Assembly: GCA_964036045.1 (NCBI GenBank) | Contig: OZ038382.1 | Coordinates: forward strand, 132,546,442 to 132,610,441 | DNA: 64,000 bases | From: Eutreptiella sp. 'Long Island Sound 2002' | Lineage: Eukaryota; Euglenozoa; Euglenophyceae; Eutreptiales; Eutreptiaceae | Direction: 5' to 3' | Shown: piece after piece, positions 39,286 through 49,530 of the stretch | Layout of the letters: each line of letters begins with the position of its first letter | Position numbering within the stretch: the first letter of the stretch is position 1 | Program-made: the position numbers and the translations under genes | Notes under the pieces: model-generated | Databases searched by the model: none | What the model saw: only the letters and a program-made list of their open reading frames with translations | Told to the model about the DNA's origin: nothing

Positions 39286-42157
39286 TGGTAGCAGAGGCTA
39301 CCTGAATGTTGTTCCTTTGGTGTCCCAACCACAGTTAGCTCCCCAGTACGGCCCCATAGACTCCGCCGCCCCTGGAGACGTAACAATTACGCTGCCGTGG
39401 TGCTGTGCGAACGAGGCCTTGAGAGGAATGCCTTGCGCAAGCCCAAATTGCCCAAGAAGGGCACAAATCAGCAGCTGTGGAGGCACAGATTACAATCAAG
39501 ATCCCAGTCGAAATTGGCCATCAAGCAGCTGGAATCTCCCAGCCTACGCCGATGGCAACGCTCCGGTGGAGCTTACGGACCTGGCAGGTACTAATACTCC
39601 TTACCAATGTCCACATTTTGAGACCATCGACGCCGACATTGACAACATTGAGATGGGTGGTCCAGGTGAGGTACCTACCTATAATCGACCAGCCAATTGG
39701 GCACAATGGGACAACCATTTGTCTTCAGAAGTGACCCGTAACCTTGAGGCGCTTGAGGCCCTTTGTCTATTAGCCACGTCTAAGCTGATAGGTCAAGAAA
39801 GAATCGCCTCTGATTTTTTATTTGAATATTTTTTCCTTCTTCAGGAAGAAATTAATACCAGGATGTGGTGGCGTTCTCAAGAAGATGAATCTTTTGCCAT
39901 TTTTTTGCAGATCTGGGAGGCAAGCCCCTTCCCGAAGGAGAAGACCAAGGCACCTGTTGCCGGGCCCTCCGCCCCTCATCCCTCTGTTTCCATCGGCGAC
40001 GATCTAGCCGCCGCGGTTGAGGAAGGAATTTTAGAGGCAGCCAGGCAGGCAAGCCTAGAAATTAGGGCTGAAGGAGCTCCCCAAGTGGACTCTTGGCTGC
40101 GAACCACTGAGATTAGCGGTCCGACAGCCTGCTCAGGCCCTTCAGGACACGGTATGTACTGTCCTGCCGACTGCTCTTGCAGATTACAGCGAGATACTGA
40201 GCTCCAATTGCTCAAAGATCAAATGCAACTCATCATTCAGACGCTGGGAATTAAAGATCTTTTCAAGACACACATGCGGTCTGAGGGCGCATCATCGGTG
40301 GAACAAACAACAGAACCGTCGGAGGAGGCGACAGAAATTTTTTCGATTGCTCCCTCGGTGGACTCTAAGACCACCGATGCCAGGATCAGCAGGACTAAGC
40401 TAAAGGAAAGGGTTACAATCTCTCGATCTCAGAGTAGGTCGGCGAAGGCTAGGACTGAGGCTCAGAATGCCAAGCAAACTGCCTCCCGTACTGCCCTTCC
40501 TGCTGTTGATTCCAATGCAATAGCCCAGATGTTGCTCGCCCAGACCCTCGCCGGAGCTGGTGTGGCTAATGATGCCGCCAAGGTGTCTGCCATTACGGCC
40601 GGTGTTGGGCTGGATTCACTTCTAAATCCTACTTCATTGCGACTTCGTCAGGTTGCCAAGCAACCGAAGTATAATGGAAACCCCAGACGTTGGCCTCAGT
40701 TCCAACGGGAATTCAAACTGTGGGTTAAGACTCAAAAACTCCAAGATGATCAGTTCCTGATGGCCCTCTTGGACTGCCTTGAGGGAGCGCCGGCCAACAC
40801 TTGGCTCCGGACCTGGAGTGATCGTGAGGATTCAAGTTCCCCCCTTACCTTTGATGAGGTGTGGGAACAGTTGGAGGTACGTGGATCCCGGCTGCCAGAG
40901 GACCATTACCACCAGATGTTGAAGAATTTTCCTTCGTTCTCGCGATTAATCTTGCACGAAGTGCAAGACAAGAGACAGCGCTTCTGGAATCTTGTAGAAG
41001 AATCTGAACATTCAGGCGAAAAATGTTCTAGTGCCGAGCTGAAAAATCTGATTTTTGACAAGATCCCCTCAGAAACCGCCGCCACCCTTCGGAATAAACA
41101 GTCCGAAGAAAAGGTCAAGACCTGGTGGGCGGAGGTCGATGGCTTCGATGCCTCGGCCAACCGGTTTACAGTCAGGGAGGCACTTCAAAAGTGCTCCCCC
41201 ACGTCGTTTACCAAGGTGAAATTCACTGAAAACACGTGGAAAGTCAAATTTAATGAACACGAGGATCGGGACTTGTTTGTCCAAGTCCTCAACAGGGGAG
41301 TAAGTTTCCACGGCCATCGCCTGAAGGCCAGGAACTGGGTGTTTTCGTTCACCCCGCAGGAACTGTGGGAAGAGGTTGAGCGGCTCGCTGACGCCGCCAA
41401 TCAAAATTTCCATGAGGGTCTTGGGGGAAACAAGAATACCCAGCAAAACACCCAAAATGGGGCCCAAAAGGGCAACAAAAAGGTGAATGACACCCGGAAT
41501 GTTCAGGATCATTGTAGCATCTGCCTTCTTTTAGGTTCTACGAACCGAGCTAAGACGCATTCTACTGGTAATCACCGATGGTCTGCTTACGATCACCAGG
41601 TGATTGGTGAAAATGTCAGTAATTCGCAGAATTCAGACAGGAATGACAGACAGGTGCATGGTGCAAAGGGGGGAAAGGGTAATCCGAACCCCTCCGGTGG
41701 AAACAAAAATACTGGAGGCCCTGGCGGGTCCCAAGGCAAAGGAAATCGGAATCCATCCGGCTCCGCTGGGCAGCCAAACGGCCAGACAAGTCCGAATGGC
41801 AACGCCGGAGGCGGAAATCGAAATCCAGGCCAAACCCCTCAATCCGGTACAAACAAAGGAAATGCTCCAGGATCACAGGGTAAGGGTAAGGGAAATCCTT
41901 CAGGAACCCCTTTCTCTGGTAAGGGCAGAGGGCGTGGCGACGGTGGTGGCCCATCATCCGGCGGCCGTGGCCGTGGACGCGGAAAGGGCAACCATCGTGT
42001 GGATCAGGTCTCAGGTGCAGATCAGGTGTCCGATGCGGATCGAGATTATGTCGAAAATGCCCTGAATCCAGCAGATGATCCGTTCCAAGATGAGTGGATC
42101 GACGAATCAGGCTGTGTTCACAACGTTAACGCAAACACTGGAGGTCAGAACGCCTAG
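39122..42157 (+). CDS. gag: Gag polyprotein of the Ty3 element
   Basis: 1011 codons from an ATG inside the 5' LTR, so the first 54 residues are LTR-coded and the primer-binding site is translated. A retrotransposon capsid-like region lies at about residues 510-690 (KYNGNPRRWPQFQREFKLWV, then CLEGAPANTWL). There is no classical CCHC knuckle; a possible Cys/His cluster CSICLLL...H...H sits near residue 798. Residues about 840-985 are Gly/Asn/Arg-rich with GRGRG repeats, likely the nucleic-acid binding part. It forms the virus-like particle and packages RNA. It ends in UAG, with pro continuing in frame. Confidence 0.9.
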   Translation: MDLASVVAALASVGVRVSGSTPNSNVQGDSSRACPTGLAGPQPSGTLSDPGQHFHGSRGYLNVVPLVSQPQLAPQYGPIDSAAPGDVTITLPWCCANEALRGMPCASPNCPRRAQISSCGGTDYNQDPSRNWPSSSWNLPAYADGNAPVELTDLAGTNTPYQCPHFETIDADIDNIEMGGPGEVPTYNRPANWAQWDNHLSSEVTRNLEALEALCLLATSKLIGQERIASDFLFEYFFLLQEEINTRMWWRSQEDESFAIFLQIWEASPFPKEKTKAPVAGPSAPHPSVSIGDDLAAAVEEGILEAARQASLEIRAEGAPQVDSWLRTTEISGPTACSGPSGHGMYCPADCSCRLQRDTELQLLKDQMQLIIQTLGIKDLFKTHMRSEGASSVEQTTEPSEEATEIFSIAPSVDSKTTDARISRTKLKERVTISRSQSRSAKARTEAQNAKQTASRTALPAVDSNAIAQMLLAQTLAGAGVANDAAKVSAITAGVGLDSLLNPTSLRLRQVAKQPKYNGNPRRWPQFQREFKLWVKTQKLQDDQFLMALLDCLEGAPANTWLRTWSDREDSSSPLTFDEVWEQLEVRGSRLPEDHYHQMLKNFPSFSRLILHEVQDKRQRFWNLVEESEHSGEKCSSAELKNLIFDKIPSETAATLRNKQSEEKVKTWWAEVDGFDASANRFTVREALQKCSPTSFTKVKFTENTWKVKFNEHEDRDLFVQVLNRGVSFHGHRLKARNWVFSFTPQELWEEVERLADAANQNFHEGLGGNKNTQQNTQNGAQKGNKKVNDTRNVQDHCSICLLLGSTNRAKTHSTGNHRWSAYDHQVIGENVSNSQNSDRNDRQVHGAKGGKGNPNPSGGNKNTGGPGGSQGKGNRNPSGSAGQPNGQTSPNGNAGGGNRNPGQTPQSGTNKGNAPGSQGKGKGNPSGTPFSGKGRGRGDGGGPSSGGRGRGRGKGNHRVDQVSGADQVSDADRDYVENALNPADDPFQDEWIDESGCVHNVNANTGGQNA
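39286..39301 (+). promoter_or_regulatory. Primer-binding site (initiator tRNA-Met type)
   Basis: TGGTAGCAGAGG begins at the base after the LTR and is complementary to the 3' end CCTCTGCTACCA found in many eukaryotic initiator tRNA-Met molecules. GGTAGC (39287-39292) can also pair with GCTACC (39297-39302), so the site lies in a potential hairpin. It is translated as part of gag. Confidence 0.8.
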
Positions 42158-42192
42158 GGGAGCCACGAAAATCGCCCCTCCCCAGGCGATTT
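42155..42192 (+). promoter_or_regulatory. Candidate UAG recoding signal between gag and pro
   Basis: After UAG, AAATCGCC (42169-42176) pairs with GGCGATTT (42185-42192) around the loop CCTCCCCA. GGGGAG (42157-42162) can pair with CTCCCC in that loop. Both stems together would leave a one-base connecting loop, so they may alternate rather than form a full pseudoknot. UAG followed by G and a nearby structure resembles gammaretrovirus-type gag-pol readthrough. Inferred only. Confidence 0.4.
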
Positions 42193-43612
42193 CAGGCATG
42201 ATCCCCAGATTCCTGATCGACCATTATTTGATGTAGGGTCGCTTGTCTCCTCTCCCCTGGATCCGGCAGCGGATCCTTCTGTTGTAGTGGACGAGGTTGG
42301 TGTACAGTCCAAGCACAGGGCTCGTCAGTTTGTCACAAAGCTGTGGGTCTCTGATTGCAAGGGAAATTTCCACCTCGCCACTTGTTTGTGTGACAATGGA
42401 TCAGAGGTAAATCTCCAATCCAATTCATTCTTACCCGACGACTGCGTGTTTGAGTCGCCTCACCCTGTTACCCTCGAGGGAGTTTCTGGACATTCTCTCG
42501 CAGGTGGGCAACTCGGTTGTTATATATCAACTCATTTGGTCGCTCAAGACCTTTGGGAAGAGCAAAATGTGGAAGAAGTTGTCCTTAAGGATGACTACTT
42601 CTATCGTGCCGACATAAAGTATGACCTTTATTTGGGCCATCCTTGGCTTCGCAAGAACAGGGTAGCGCCCGTAGGTCATCGTCGTTTTTTTTTGCTGGAG
42701 TCAGGTCCCTTGGAGCGTCCTGAATTTCGTTTTTTGCACGCAGGGTTTAAAAGTGCAGAAGAATTTTTGAAGCAAAAGGTGACACCAAAATTTGGTGAAG
42801 ATGTCACCATTGCAGAGGTGAATGGGAGTGCCGATTACTCCCAAGAGTTAGAATGTCTTCGTAGGGACTCCCAGCCACGACGCCCTTCGCGCTGGCACTC
42901 TTCATCCTACAGAGTTGTCGACAAATGGCGCGATGCAATTTGTGAATATTTTCATGAGCACCATTCCTTTTGGCCCGAGTATGATGCCTTTGCTAACCGT
43001 ATGAACAAGCGCTTTGACAAGCACTTTAGCGACGCTTGGACCCATAAATGGGACAAGAAGTTGTGGATTAATCCTCCGTTTCACTTAATCCAGCAGGTCA
43101 TCCACAAAATCAAGCAAGATAAAACCCAGGCAATTTTAGTTGTGCCCTTGTGGGACGACAAGCCTTGGTTTCAGGAATTACAAGACATTTGTGTAGATTA
43201 CATCGAACTTCCCAGGAAGATTAAGCTGTATGCCAGGGACGACACAGGTCCCCTGCCACAGCGGTCCTGGAGTTCGCTTGCATTCCTGGTGGATGGAAAG
43301 CTTTCTGACTCTAATTCTGCTGATTCTGGTACTGATTCTTGTGTTGGGTCTGAATCTGAGGTTGAGCGTGGTACTGATGATGAATCTATTTTTTCTGATT
43401 TTTGTCCGTCAGATACCCAAGGTGATCCAACGTCCAATGGATCCGCCTCGTCTCCCTCTTCCCCAATACGATCGACATCGAAAAGAATCTTCAGTGCACG
43501 GGCGAAGAAAAATTCCAAATCGCGCCGCAAATTCAGAGTTTTTTATGAAAAACCCCCTGTGGAAGCTTTCATGGATCCTTTCGAGGAGCTGGATCACGAA
43601 GAGAATTTCTGA
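42158..43612 (+). CDS. Protease and Dam-like methyltransferase domain
   Basis: 484 codons in the gag frame. The retropepsin-like part shows LCDNGSEVNL (D79; DNGS instead of the usual D-T/S-G) and YDLYLGHPWL downstream. Residues about 260-370 form a separate domain with DAFANR (D276), WINPPFHLI (NPPF at 305-308), ILVVPLW and PWFQEL, the order seen in Dam-type N6-adenine methyltransferases and in the related domain of DIRS-type retrotransposons. Whether it is catalytic is unknown. A Ser/Asp-rich linker follows. Ends with UGA 43610; the RT module continues in frame. Confidence 0.7.
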   Translation, partial: GSHENRPSPGDFRHDPQIPDRPLFDVGSLVSSPLDPAADPSVVVDEVGVQSKHRARQFVTKLWVSDCKGNFHLATCLCDNGSEVNLQSNSFLPDDCVFESPHPVTLEGVSGHSLAGGQLGCYISTHLVAQDLWEEQNVEEVVLKDDYFYRADIKYDLYLGHPWLRKNRVAPVGHRRFFLLESGPLERPEFRFLHAGFKSAEEFLKQKVTPKFGEDVTIAEVNGSADYSQELECLRRDSQPRRPSRWHSSSYRVVDKWRDAICEYFHEHHSFWPEYDAFANRMNKRFDKHFSDAWTHKWDKKLWINPPFHLIQQVIHKIKQDKTQAILVVPLWDDKPWFQELQDICVDYIELPRKIKLYARDDTGPLPQRSWSSLAFLVDGKLSDSNSADSGTDSCVGSESEVERGTDDESIFSDFCPSDTQGDPTSNGSASSPSSPIRSTSKRIFSARAKKNSKSRRKFRVFYEKPPVEAFMDPFEELDHEENF

Positions 43613-46600
43613 AATTTCGACACACGACCCACCTATCTTCAAGAGGCAGTTGATACGGACCTGTTTAGGGACATCCGTAAGAAGATTCTTCCTGCCAAGG
43701 CCGAAGAAGTTGCCAAAGTTTTTTCGACAGTAATTGCTGGTGATCAGGTGGACACTGAGTTGTGTTCCAAGTCAAGAGAAAACATTTTTGAGGAACAGAA
43801 GGACACAACCCTTTCAGGAAAGTTGATCAAAGATCCCCCTGTCCGTGGGCAGTTCGATGAAGCCTTCATCGAGCTTCGTGAAGGGTACAAGGCGAAGAAA
43901 CAGCGTCCTTATGAGAATCATGGCCATAAACATGAGATCCTCAGAAAAATCATCGAGAGAAATCTCAGGGAATTTGGTTGGCTTGAGGGTTGTATGACCA
44001 GCGAATGGTGCTGTGCCCCCTTCACAGTCCCGAAGCCACCGCCTGCAGACCAGAACACTATTGATGGTTGGCGAATGGTGGTTGATTTTCGCAACCTCAA
44101 CGCCGAAACCAAGGCGGATTCACACCCCCTGCCCCTCATTGAGGAGGAAATCGCCAAGAGGGCAAGAGGTCGTTTGTTTTCTGTGCTGGATCTCCGTCAC
44201 GGCTTTCACCAAATGCCGTTGAGGAAGGACAGCCGACCTCTCACCTGCATGTGCACGCCATGTGGCCCAGTCCAGTGGACGGTCATGCCCATGGGCCTGA
44301 AGAACGCCCCCTCATTTTTTCAAAGAATGATGGAAGATGTGCTTTTTACAGCCCATCCTGAGCTTCGTGCCTTCGTGAGTGTGTACATAGATGACATAAT
44401 CATCGCGACGGAGGGGGAGGGACTGACCGAAGCCGAGCTGGTGGCCCTACATGAGAAGCAGCTGAACCAAGTTTTGGACATTCTTGACGCCAATCAGCTG
44501 ATTTGTGGGCCAAAGAAGGGAAAATTAGTTTTAAAATCAGTCGAATTTTGTGGTTCTCTCCTAGAGAATGGCACCCGACGACCCAGTCCAGGGAAGCTCG
44601 TCGCTATTCAGAAGTGGAAGCGCCCTGAGACGATCACGGAGTTGAGAGGATTCCTGGGTTGTTGCAATTTTTACCACACTTTTGTGCCGAATTATGCCAA
44701 ATTTGCTGCCCCCCTCACTGAATTATTGAAGGTAGGGAGAGATGCGGGCAAGGCAGGTTCAAAGGTTCGTGTCAAGTGGACTGACGAGTGGGAGGAGGCC
44801 TTCCATCACTTGAAGGCGGCCCTCTGTGAAGTCGCCACGTTGCATGTGCCCCAATTTGACCGACCCTTCTACATTAGAACCGACGCTTCTAGGTACGCGA
44901 TCGGAGCTGTTCTTGAACAGGTTGATGAAGCCACCGGCGATCATTACCCTCTTGCATTTTGGTCTCGGAAGCTAGCCCCACGCCAAATGCAATGGTCGCC
45001 GCGTGAGCAAGAAACCTACGCCATCATCTGTGCTTTAAAAAAGTACCAATCGTGGGTTGGCACCAATCGAGTCGAGGTCCTGACGGATCATCGATCTCTG
45101 GAGTATTGGGCCACCGAACACATTGATACTGTCGCGAGCCCAGCTGGTCGACGGGCCAGATGGCACGAATTTCTCTCTCTGTTTGACCTCCATGTGTCGT
45201 ATTTGCCTGGAAAACATAACACGGTAGCGGATGCTCTGAGCCGATGGGCTTACCCCGCCTCAGAGGGGCTGCAAAGTACCAACATCCATGGTACGGAGCA
45301 GGACCGCCATGTCATCATCGAATGGGACCAGGAAGAAAAGAAACTCATTCGACGTGCATGCATGCATTGCGCTGTTAAACAGCACGCATTGCCGTGTCAC
45401 GACATCACGGCCATCTCAGATCCGGCGCATGCTCATGAGATCTGTACCAAAACACTGAAAGTCGTGGAAAAAGCCACCGATCCCTCCTCAGGGAGTGTGA
45501 AACGGTTTGACTATACCCGACGAGTAAGTCGATTTCCGTTGATCCAGGGCATTAAGCGTCGAGATCCGGCCAAAACTCCACCCCTGCCTAAAGATTCCCT
45601 GATCATCCGTGACTGGACGTCCGATTATCTGCAGGATCCCATGTTTAAAGAGGTCTTTGGAAATCTCCAATCCAAAGATGCTCACAGGGATGGGATTTTT
45701 GCGGAGTACTCGTTGGATGGGGGGAAGGTGTGGATGGAGGGTAAATTGTGTGTACCAGACGCCCTGGCCCCCCGAGTGTTAAACTGGTGGCATAAATGGG
45801 AGTCCCCCCACGCACATGGCCGTCGACTGTGGTCGATGATTAAACATAGGTTGTTTGGCTCACGGCTATATACTCATTGCATGAAAGTAGCCGCCGGATG
45901 TGCCCAATGTGCTGTCTCGACGCCCCCCAGCGCGAAGAAGCACGGCCATCTGAGGCCTCATCCTATTCCGGAGCGCCTCTTTAACAGAGTCACCAGTGAT
46001 TTCTTCTATCTCGGTGAACTCAATGACGAAGAGTGCCATTGGACTAACGAAAAAGTCAATGGTGTGCTCCTCATTCAGTGCCGTCATTCCGGCTATATTC
46101 AAGTGTTGCCTTGCAACATTGAGTCGATGACTGGCAAGGCTGCCGCCAAATGGTGCGCGCAGACCTGGATGGGAGGTTGGGACGTCCCATCCGAGGTGGT
46201 GACGGATTCAGGCAAAGAGTACACCTCCGAATGGTGGAGAGAATTTTGTGCTCGCCTTGGAATCCACCACCTCCGATGTGAAATCCACTCGCATCGAGCG
46301 CTGCCTGGCGAAAGAGCCGGCCGCTCAATAATAAATATGCTTCGTAAGGAGCTCGCGAGTGAAAAGGATTTCCATTGGATGGAAGTTCTCTTCGCATTGC
46401 TTCGCCGTTACCACAACACGCCTTTGTATCATGGCCTTTCTCCAAATGAAATTGTCTTTGGACGAAAGAAGTGTTGGTGGAACATGCCGTTGAATAATCC
46501 TCGCCCCTGTAAGGATGCTTCGTTGTTTTCCGACGACGTCCAACGAGCAGATAAAACTGTCTCGAAATTAATCGAGAAGCATCAAGATGACTGGCTTTGG

Positions 46601-47341
46601 GTTCAAAATCAAGGCCGAAAAAACCCCCACAATTTTGAAGTCGATGATCGAGTTTGGCTTCGAAAATCCGAAACCACCCTGGACGGAGATGACAAGCTTC
46701 TTCCCTTGTGGGAGGGGCCATTCGCTGTTACAGCGCGTCTTGGTGAGAACAGGTGGAGGATTCGTGTGGATGTCAGCAGGGAAATTGACGTTTCGGGCGA
46801 TCGCCTCAAGAGAGAGATCCCCTCCCCCAAGGATCGGGTTAAACCCCTTTTTTGGACTGCGAAACATTTGTCTGATCGGGTCATCGAAGGGGGGAAGTAC
46901 GAACTCAAGAGGATTGTTGAAGCAAGACGTGACGCCAAGGGCGAATGGGAATTTCTGTGTGAGTGGAGGGGCTTTGATTCCAGTCACAACAACTGGGAAC
47001 CAGCCCAATCTTTTGTCCATGGATACACCAAGGGGTTCATCGACTTCCTGAAGAAGCACCCCGAAATTGGAGTACTCCTGACAGATTGTTTGTCGAAACC
47101 AGACAGACAAGTGGAGAGCGACGGAAAACGACCTGTGGTGAATCGAGATCCAGCCTTTTACGGCCCTCAGCAGCCACATTCCAGGGCTGATCCGTCGATC
47201 CCCCCTCCTGCGGTCAGGCCAGCCCAGGAGCCAAATGAGGACCAAGCTTCGAGTTCGGCCGCTGATTTGCAGCGCCCAAGCCGTACGAGGGCCAGGCCAG
47301 ACAGGTTGGTGGTCACATGTATTCGTGCTTGGCCGAAATGA
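43613..47341 (+). CDS. pol: Pol: RT, RNase H, integrase, chromodomain
   Basis: 1242 codons after UGA. There is no ATG near the start (GTG at 43748), so expression as a Gag-Pol extension is likely. RT: MVVDFRNLNAE, FSVLDLRHGFHQMPL, MGLKNAPSFFQRM and VYIDD (Y258). RNase H: RTDASRYAIGAV, REQETYAI, LTDHRSLEY. Integrase: His/Cys zinc region ending CAQC, then D796, D865 and E900 (34 residues between the last two), and the LPLWEGPFAV module. The chromodomain lies at about 1094-1155 (YELKRIVEARR, FLCEWRGF, NNWEPAQSF) and probably targets integration to marked chromatin. All catalytic residues are present, so this part looks functional. Confidence 0.95.
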   Translation, partial: NFDTRPTYLQEAVDTDLFRDIRKKILPAKAEEVAKVFSTVIAGDQVDTELCSKSRENIFEEQKDTTLSGKLIKDPPVRGQFDEAFIELREGYKAKKQRPYENHGHKHEILRKIIERNLREFGWLEGCMTSEWCCAPFTVPKPPPADQNTIDGWRMVVDFRNLNAETKADSHPLPLIEEEIAKRARGRLFSVLDLRHGFHQMPLRKDSRPLTCMCTPCGPVQWTVMPMGLKNAPSFFQRMMEDVLFTAHPELRAFVSVYIDDIIIATEGEGLTEAELVALHEKQLNQVLDILDANQLICGPKKGKLVLKSVEFCGSLLENGTRRPSPGKLVAIQKWKRPETITELRGFLGCCNFYHTFVPNYAKFAAPLTELLKVGRDAGKAGSKVRVKWTDEWEEAFHHLKAALCEVATLHVPQFDRPFYIRTDASRYAIGAVLEQVDEATGDHYPLAFWSRKLAPRQMQWSPREQETYAIICALKKYQSWVGTNRVEVLTDHRSLEYWATEHIDTVASPAGRRARWHEFLSLFDLHVSYLPGKHNTVADALSRWAYPASEGLQSTNIHGTEQDRHVIIEWDQEEKKLIRRACMHCAVKQHALPCHDITAISDPAHAHEICTKTLKVVEKATDPSSGSVKRFDYTRRVSRFPLIQGIKRRDPAKTPPLPKDSLIIRDWTSDYLQDPMFKEVFGNLQSKDAHRDGIFAEYSLDGGKVWMEGKLCVPDALAPRVLNWWHKWESPHAHGRRLWSMIKHRLFGSRLYTHCMKVAAGCAQCAVSTPPSAKKHGHLRPHPIPERLFNRVTSDFFYLGELNDEECHWTNEKVNGVLLIQCRHSGYIQVLPCNIESMTGKAAAKWCAQTWMGGWDVPSEVVTDSGKEYTSEWWREFCARLGIHHLRCEIHSHRALPGERAGRSIINMLRKELASEKDFHWMEVLFALLRRYHNTPLYHGLSPNEIVFGRKKCWWNMPLNNPRPCKDASLFSDDVQRADKTVSKLIEKHQDDWLWVQNQGRKNPHNFEVDDRVWLRKSETTLDGDDKLLPLWEGPFAVTARLGENRWRIRVDVSREIDVSGDRLKREIPSPKDRVKPLFWTAKHLSDRVIEGGKYELKRIVEARRDAKGEWEFLCEWRGFDSSHNNWEPAQSFVHGYTKGFIDFLKKHPEIGVLLTDCLSKPDRQVESDGKRPVVNRDPAFYGPQQPHSRADPSIPPPAVRPAQEPNEDQASSSAADLQRPSRTRARPDRLVVTCIRAWPK

Positions 47342-48988
47342 GGAAGCCATCCTACCACATTCTGCTCAATCCACTGTTCATTCTTTCTGTTTATGTCCTG
47401 ATGTGGAGAACTGCGAATGTTTGATAATTTGACGTCAATCAGTCAAATTTTTCTTTGGTCTCCGTTCGGTAACGTATCGAAAGTCGAAAACCGAAAGCCA
47501 CGGAGTGTGCTGCCGTGTTCAGAAAAAACCAAACTCAGGCTTAATTCAGGCAGATTCGGGGTAATCTTGTCTCTGTTGGTCTGTGCATCTTTGGAATTTG
47601 GCTACTCGTGCAGATGGAAGCAAATGTACATAGTAAAAACACCGGCCGGTGACATTCACCCCTACAGGCACCCCCTGTAGTACTGGCTGCACCAGATGCG
47701 ACGCCAGGAACTCAGATCGTACCTTCATTTGCTGTGATACTAACGCCAAAGTCCAGATTCAGATCCAGGATCCTCAAATTTGCCTTGAATTTCTCAGGTT
47801 TGTCCATCATTCTGTCACTGTTGTACGAAACCCAGACGTCAATTGTTCAGACAACCTTCAGATAGGAGCTCTAGGGACTTCTAAAAGCAACCTCTGAAGT
47901 CCGTAAGCTTCGTTGTATTTTTGGCACACGCCAATGTGAGCTCAATCCGACCTGAAACTGTCGAAAATGGTGAATCCAAGTGTCTTGTGGGACTCCATCG
48001 AAAGATTGGCCTTGTCAAAGTCGATTGACACCACCGCCACTGTAAATTCGGTGTCTCTCAGTTATATACTGTCAGTAAAGCGCCTTCAGCGAACCTTCGG
48101 CGCGTTACATGTCAAGGATCCAGGGCCAGCATGTCCCATCATGATGCATCATCACATGATCCAGATTTTCATGGAATCTGTTGGATGCTCGCGAACCAAC
48201 GTGCCGGAAAGCACAATTGAGCTGAATAAACGACAATATATATTAACTTTAGTCTAAACGAAGGTGTTAATAGTTTCAGTTCTAGACATTCTGCTTCCTT
48301 TCACCCTCATCTTAGGGAATTTGCTGATTTTAGGACAATTTAGGTTGATTGCCTTGTCATCTCCCCTCATTCCTCAAAGATCTGTTTAGATCTAAGTGAA
48401 CAGAAAGACAAGCCTAACTCCTGTGGTTCATTTAGGGTCTGTAGATTACATTTGTATTTGTTTGCCCTCTCTGTGAGTTCTTCTTCTCCTTAATCTCTGC
48501 CCAAATTCATTCTCATTCTGCTGAATCTTGTGATCATCCGCCAGATGCGCCAATTCTGAGCCACATGCTGCACTTTTCAGAACGAGAAAAGCGGGAATAA
48601 CACGATGTAGAGTTCGGCGAGGACACCGTAGCGTGCCCGCGACAGCGAAACTGTGCCGGAGCGCTGAGATGTCACTCCAGTTCTTGATCCCCCCATTCAA
48701 TCCACCATAATCTACCTCATTCTCAACCAATGCATGGTTTGGTATCGATTCTCGATACGTTTACATGCTTTTTAGCCCTTGACCTAATGTTTTACTGCAC
48801 GGAGGACTGTTCGTCACTTCTCATTCTGTCTCATTTCAGGTTCATCCATCCTGATTCAGTGCCAATTCAGCCCAAATCAGGTTAGATCAAGCAGATTTCG
48901 CCCCATCGAGGCTACATTTCTATTTTTTTCTGGGACTTACCCGCACTACGTTCTTCGTTGACGTAGCGACACACCCCAGTGTGTTTTT
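47342..48988 (+). other. Non-coding region between pol and 3' LTR
   Basis: About 1.65 kb of AT-rich sequence with only short open frames and no recognised domain. A 3' untranslated stretch of this size is long but not exceptional for Ty3 elements. Confidence 0.6.
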
Positions 48989-48998
48989 GGAGGGGGAG
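48989..48998 (+). promoter_or_regulatory. Polypurine tract
   Basis: GGAGGGGGAG ends at the base before the 3' LTR, as expected for the plus-strand primer. Confidence 0.9.
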
Positions 48999-49530
48999 TG
49001 TAAGTGCGGCTAGCCCCATCTGCTCAGATTTTCAGACATTCTGCCCAGATTGGCTACATTTTGGTCATTTTCTTTGCTTCGGCGGAATCGCCGCCTCGCA
49101 GCTCAGTCTCAGGATATTTCCTATATATTTCTGATATGCCAGATTGGATTCCGCGGTCCATTCCCCGTAAATCCGCCGCGTTCCGCTATTTTAGCTGGAA
49201 TTGCCATTTGCCGCTGACGCGCGCTCGCGGGCCAGATCGGCCAAACATTTTTACATAATTGGATTATTTAAATCTTTTCAGACAGTTTTGGACACTCAGA
49301 TGTATTTAGAATAATCCGCATCAATTTTCTTCATAGACTGGGATTTTCTGCCGGACCACAATCAGCATGGACCTTGCTTCAGTTGTTGCTGCTCTCGCCT
49401 CCGTTGGTGTCCGAGTATCCGGTTCTACCCCCAATAGCAACGTTCAGGGAGACTCCTCGCGTGCCTGCCCCACTGGTCTTGCCGGCCCCGAGCCCTCCGG
49501 CACCCTCAACGACCCAGGGCAGCACTTTCA
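48999..49530 (+). repeat. 3' LTR (532 bp)
   Basis: Same length and termini as the 5' LTR, with five substitutions. It also carries the gag start ATG at 49367, so its 54-codon reading frame runs on into flanking DNA by chance. Confidence 0.95.

Larger units (their letters stand above)
38754..49530 (+). mobile_element. Ty3/gypsy chromodomain LTR retrotransposon, 10,777 bp
   Basis: Complete: two 532-bp LTRs, PBS, gag, protease plus methyltransferase-like domain, RT-RNase H-integrase-chromodomain, PPT and 5-bp target duplication. RT-RNase H before integrase and the chromodomain place it in the chromovirus-like Ty3 group. The three coding parts share one frame from 39122 to 47341, interrupted only by UAG 42155 and UGA 43610. 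The LTRs differ at five positions by my count (about 0.9%), so the insertion is young. AT-richer than the element it entered. Confidence 0.95.
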
